DNA from: Chitinophagaceae bacterium
GTDB lineage: Bacteria; Bacteroidota; Bacteroidia; Chitinophagales; Chitinophagaceae
Assembly: GCA_016710745.1 (NCBI GenBank)
Contig: JADJVB010000010.1
Span: forward strand, 186,001-250,000
Length of the DNA: 64,000 bases
Direction of reading: 5' to 3'
Part shown: positions 62,839 through 64,000 of the stretch, in pieces
Position numbering within the stretch: position 1 is the stretch's first letter
How the letters are laid out: each line of letters starts with the position of its first letter
Position numbers and translations under genes: made by a program
Notes under the pieces: model-generated
Databases searched by the model: none
Seen by the model: the letters and a program-made list of their open reading frames with translations, nothing else
What the model was told of the DNA's origin: nothing

Positions 62839-64000
62839 TCAAATTACAACTAATTCGTAAAAATCTTCCGGATTTAAGTATTTTTTTGCCAATTCCCGAA
62901 GTTCTTCCGCCGAAATGGTTTTGATCGTTTCAACAGACCGGTAAAAAAATCATCGGTAAGATTATTCAGTACCAGTTTTTCCATCGGCCCATAATCTGGA
63001 AGGGGCCATCGAGGTCGCCCAGTATGGTACCGATCAAAAAATTACGAACCAACAACAGTTCATCGGCATCAATCAGATCTTCTCTCAGGATCTTCATTTC
63101 CTTGTATACCTCGGCAATGGTGGCTTCGCAAACATCTTTGCCGGCATCGGTACTGATCATCCAGGCCGAATCGTGGAGGTGATTTTGTACAAAACTGTGT
63201 ATACCATACGTGTACCCTTTATCTTCCCGGATATTACTCATGAGCCGGCTGCCAAAAAATCCGCCAAAAACGGTATTGAGCACCATTACTTTCATAAAAT
63301 CGGGATGGTGCCGGTTATGGAATGGCCTTGCCATACGTATGGCGCCTTGTACCCCGTTTACATCATTTTGAATACGGTATTTTTTTTCTGTGGCCGGCAT
63401 TTGTTCAATGGCAGGCAATTGGTTATTGAATGGCCTCAGCGCCAAATCACCAAATGTTTTGTTTAATTGTATGTCAATATTATCAGGCAGCTTTCCGCTT
63501 ACAAAGATCACACACTGACCGTTTACATAATATTGTTTAAAAAATTCTTTGAGCAGGCTGCTGTTCAAGGCGTCCAGGTCTTCGGCATTGGTATATTTGC
63601 CATAAGGGTGCGTTTCACCAAACAAATAGGCATCTATCAGCCGGCTGGCTACAAAATCGCTTTTTGCAGACTAACCTGCAGCCGCTGTTTGCTGTTTTGT
63701 TTGTAAATATCCAACTCAGTATCACTAAAAACCGAATCGGTGATCATCTCCCTGACTACAGGTAATAAAGCAGGCAATTGTTTACTTAACGTGGAGAGTG
63801 ATACCACCGCTGTTTCGTTATGGCAGGCCCGGTTGCAATAGGCGCCGTAATATTCAAATTCCTCACTGAGCTGAAAAGCAGATCTTGTTGACGTACCGTT
63901 CTTTAACAGGTGATTGACAGTCGACGCAACATTTTTCTGCTGTTCGAACCAATTACCGGCATAAAACACCAGTTCCACCTGTATCACATCCTGTGCGCCG
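62839..64000 (-). CDS. M16 family peptidase-like protein, non-catalytic type; partial, with apparent frameshifts
   Basis: Runs off the right edge, so the N-terminus is missing. Visible text: VELVFYAGNWFEQQKNVASTVNHLLKNGTSTRS, which corresponds to the catalytic region but lacks HxxEH. Then GFFGSRLMSNIREDKGYTYGIHS, the conserved M16 C-terminal signature, is intact. Shifts lie near 63655 (AAAAA), 62975 (ATTATG) and 62950 (T7); one added base each gives a continuous frame ending in YLNPEDFYELVVI at 62839. Heterodimeric M16B peptidases pair an active subunit with such an inactive one; the partner would lie beyond 64000. Confidence 0.8.

Overview
The window reads as a chromosomal segment of a Bacteroidota bacterium, most likely family Chitinophagaceae. 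This is an inference from gene content: an alternative complex III (ActABCDEF) joined to an aa3-type oxidase cluster, a fused alpha/beta E1 dehydrogenase, DUF5522 and DUF6787 small proteins, few Shine-Dalgarno sites, and several TAnnTTTG-type -7 promoter boxes. GC-rich palindromic elements with the core CCCCTTCGGGG, common in this phylum, are scattered between genes, and a few lie inside reading frames.

Layout. 1-3.7 kb: start of an acyl-CoA dehydrogenase gene, a MarR regulator with a perfect operator palindrome, a membrane glycosyltransferase with heptanucleotide repeats, an oligopeptide ABC permease and an Lrp regulator. 3.7-4.5 kb: non-coding, with a tRNA-like RNA, strong terminators and a 262-bp tandem duplication rich in 24-bp palindromes. 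4.5-12 kb: a possible envelope signalling locus. It holds a periplasmic TPR-CHAT caspase-like protein, an outer-membrane PKD/barrel protein and a lipoprotein, divergent from an ECF sigma factor and a membrane anti-sigma/TPR protein. 12-18.2 kb: housekeeping genes (guanine deaminase, a THEP1-like NTPase with a membrane partner, universal stress protein, TrmB, an alkyltransferase-like protein). 18.2-35.2 kb, minus strand: respiratory cluster ActA-B-C-D-E-F, CtaC, CtaD, CtaB, two subunits III, subunit IV, Sco, DUF420. It moves electrons from quinol to oxygen through ACIII and cytochrome oxidase, with heme O synthesis and copper insertion genes included. 35.4-38.8 kb: a DUF6787-PurN fusion, small conserved genes and relics. 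38.8-47.4 kb, plus strand: a peptide-scavenging run (M1 aminopeptidase, M19 dipeptidase, APC amino acid permease, accessory proteins). 47.6-51.9 kb: three tandem TPR/three-helix membrane paralogues. 52-64 kb: penicillin acylase, class C beta-lactamase-like hydrolase, DUF2207 and LemA, E1 dehydrogenase, vWA protein, holin-like protein and an M16 peptidase.

Quality note. One gene near 10 kb and most genes after 50 kb are broken by single-base shifts, nearly all single-base losses in short homopolymers, and one gene has an in-frame amber codon. This looks more like homopolymer sequencing error than decay. Broken genes are annotated as single loci, with the apparent shift points given.
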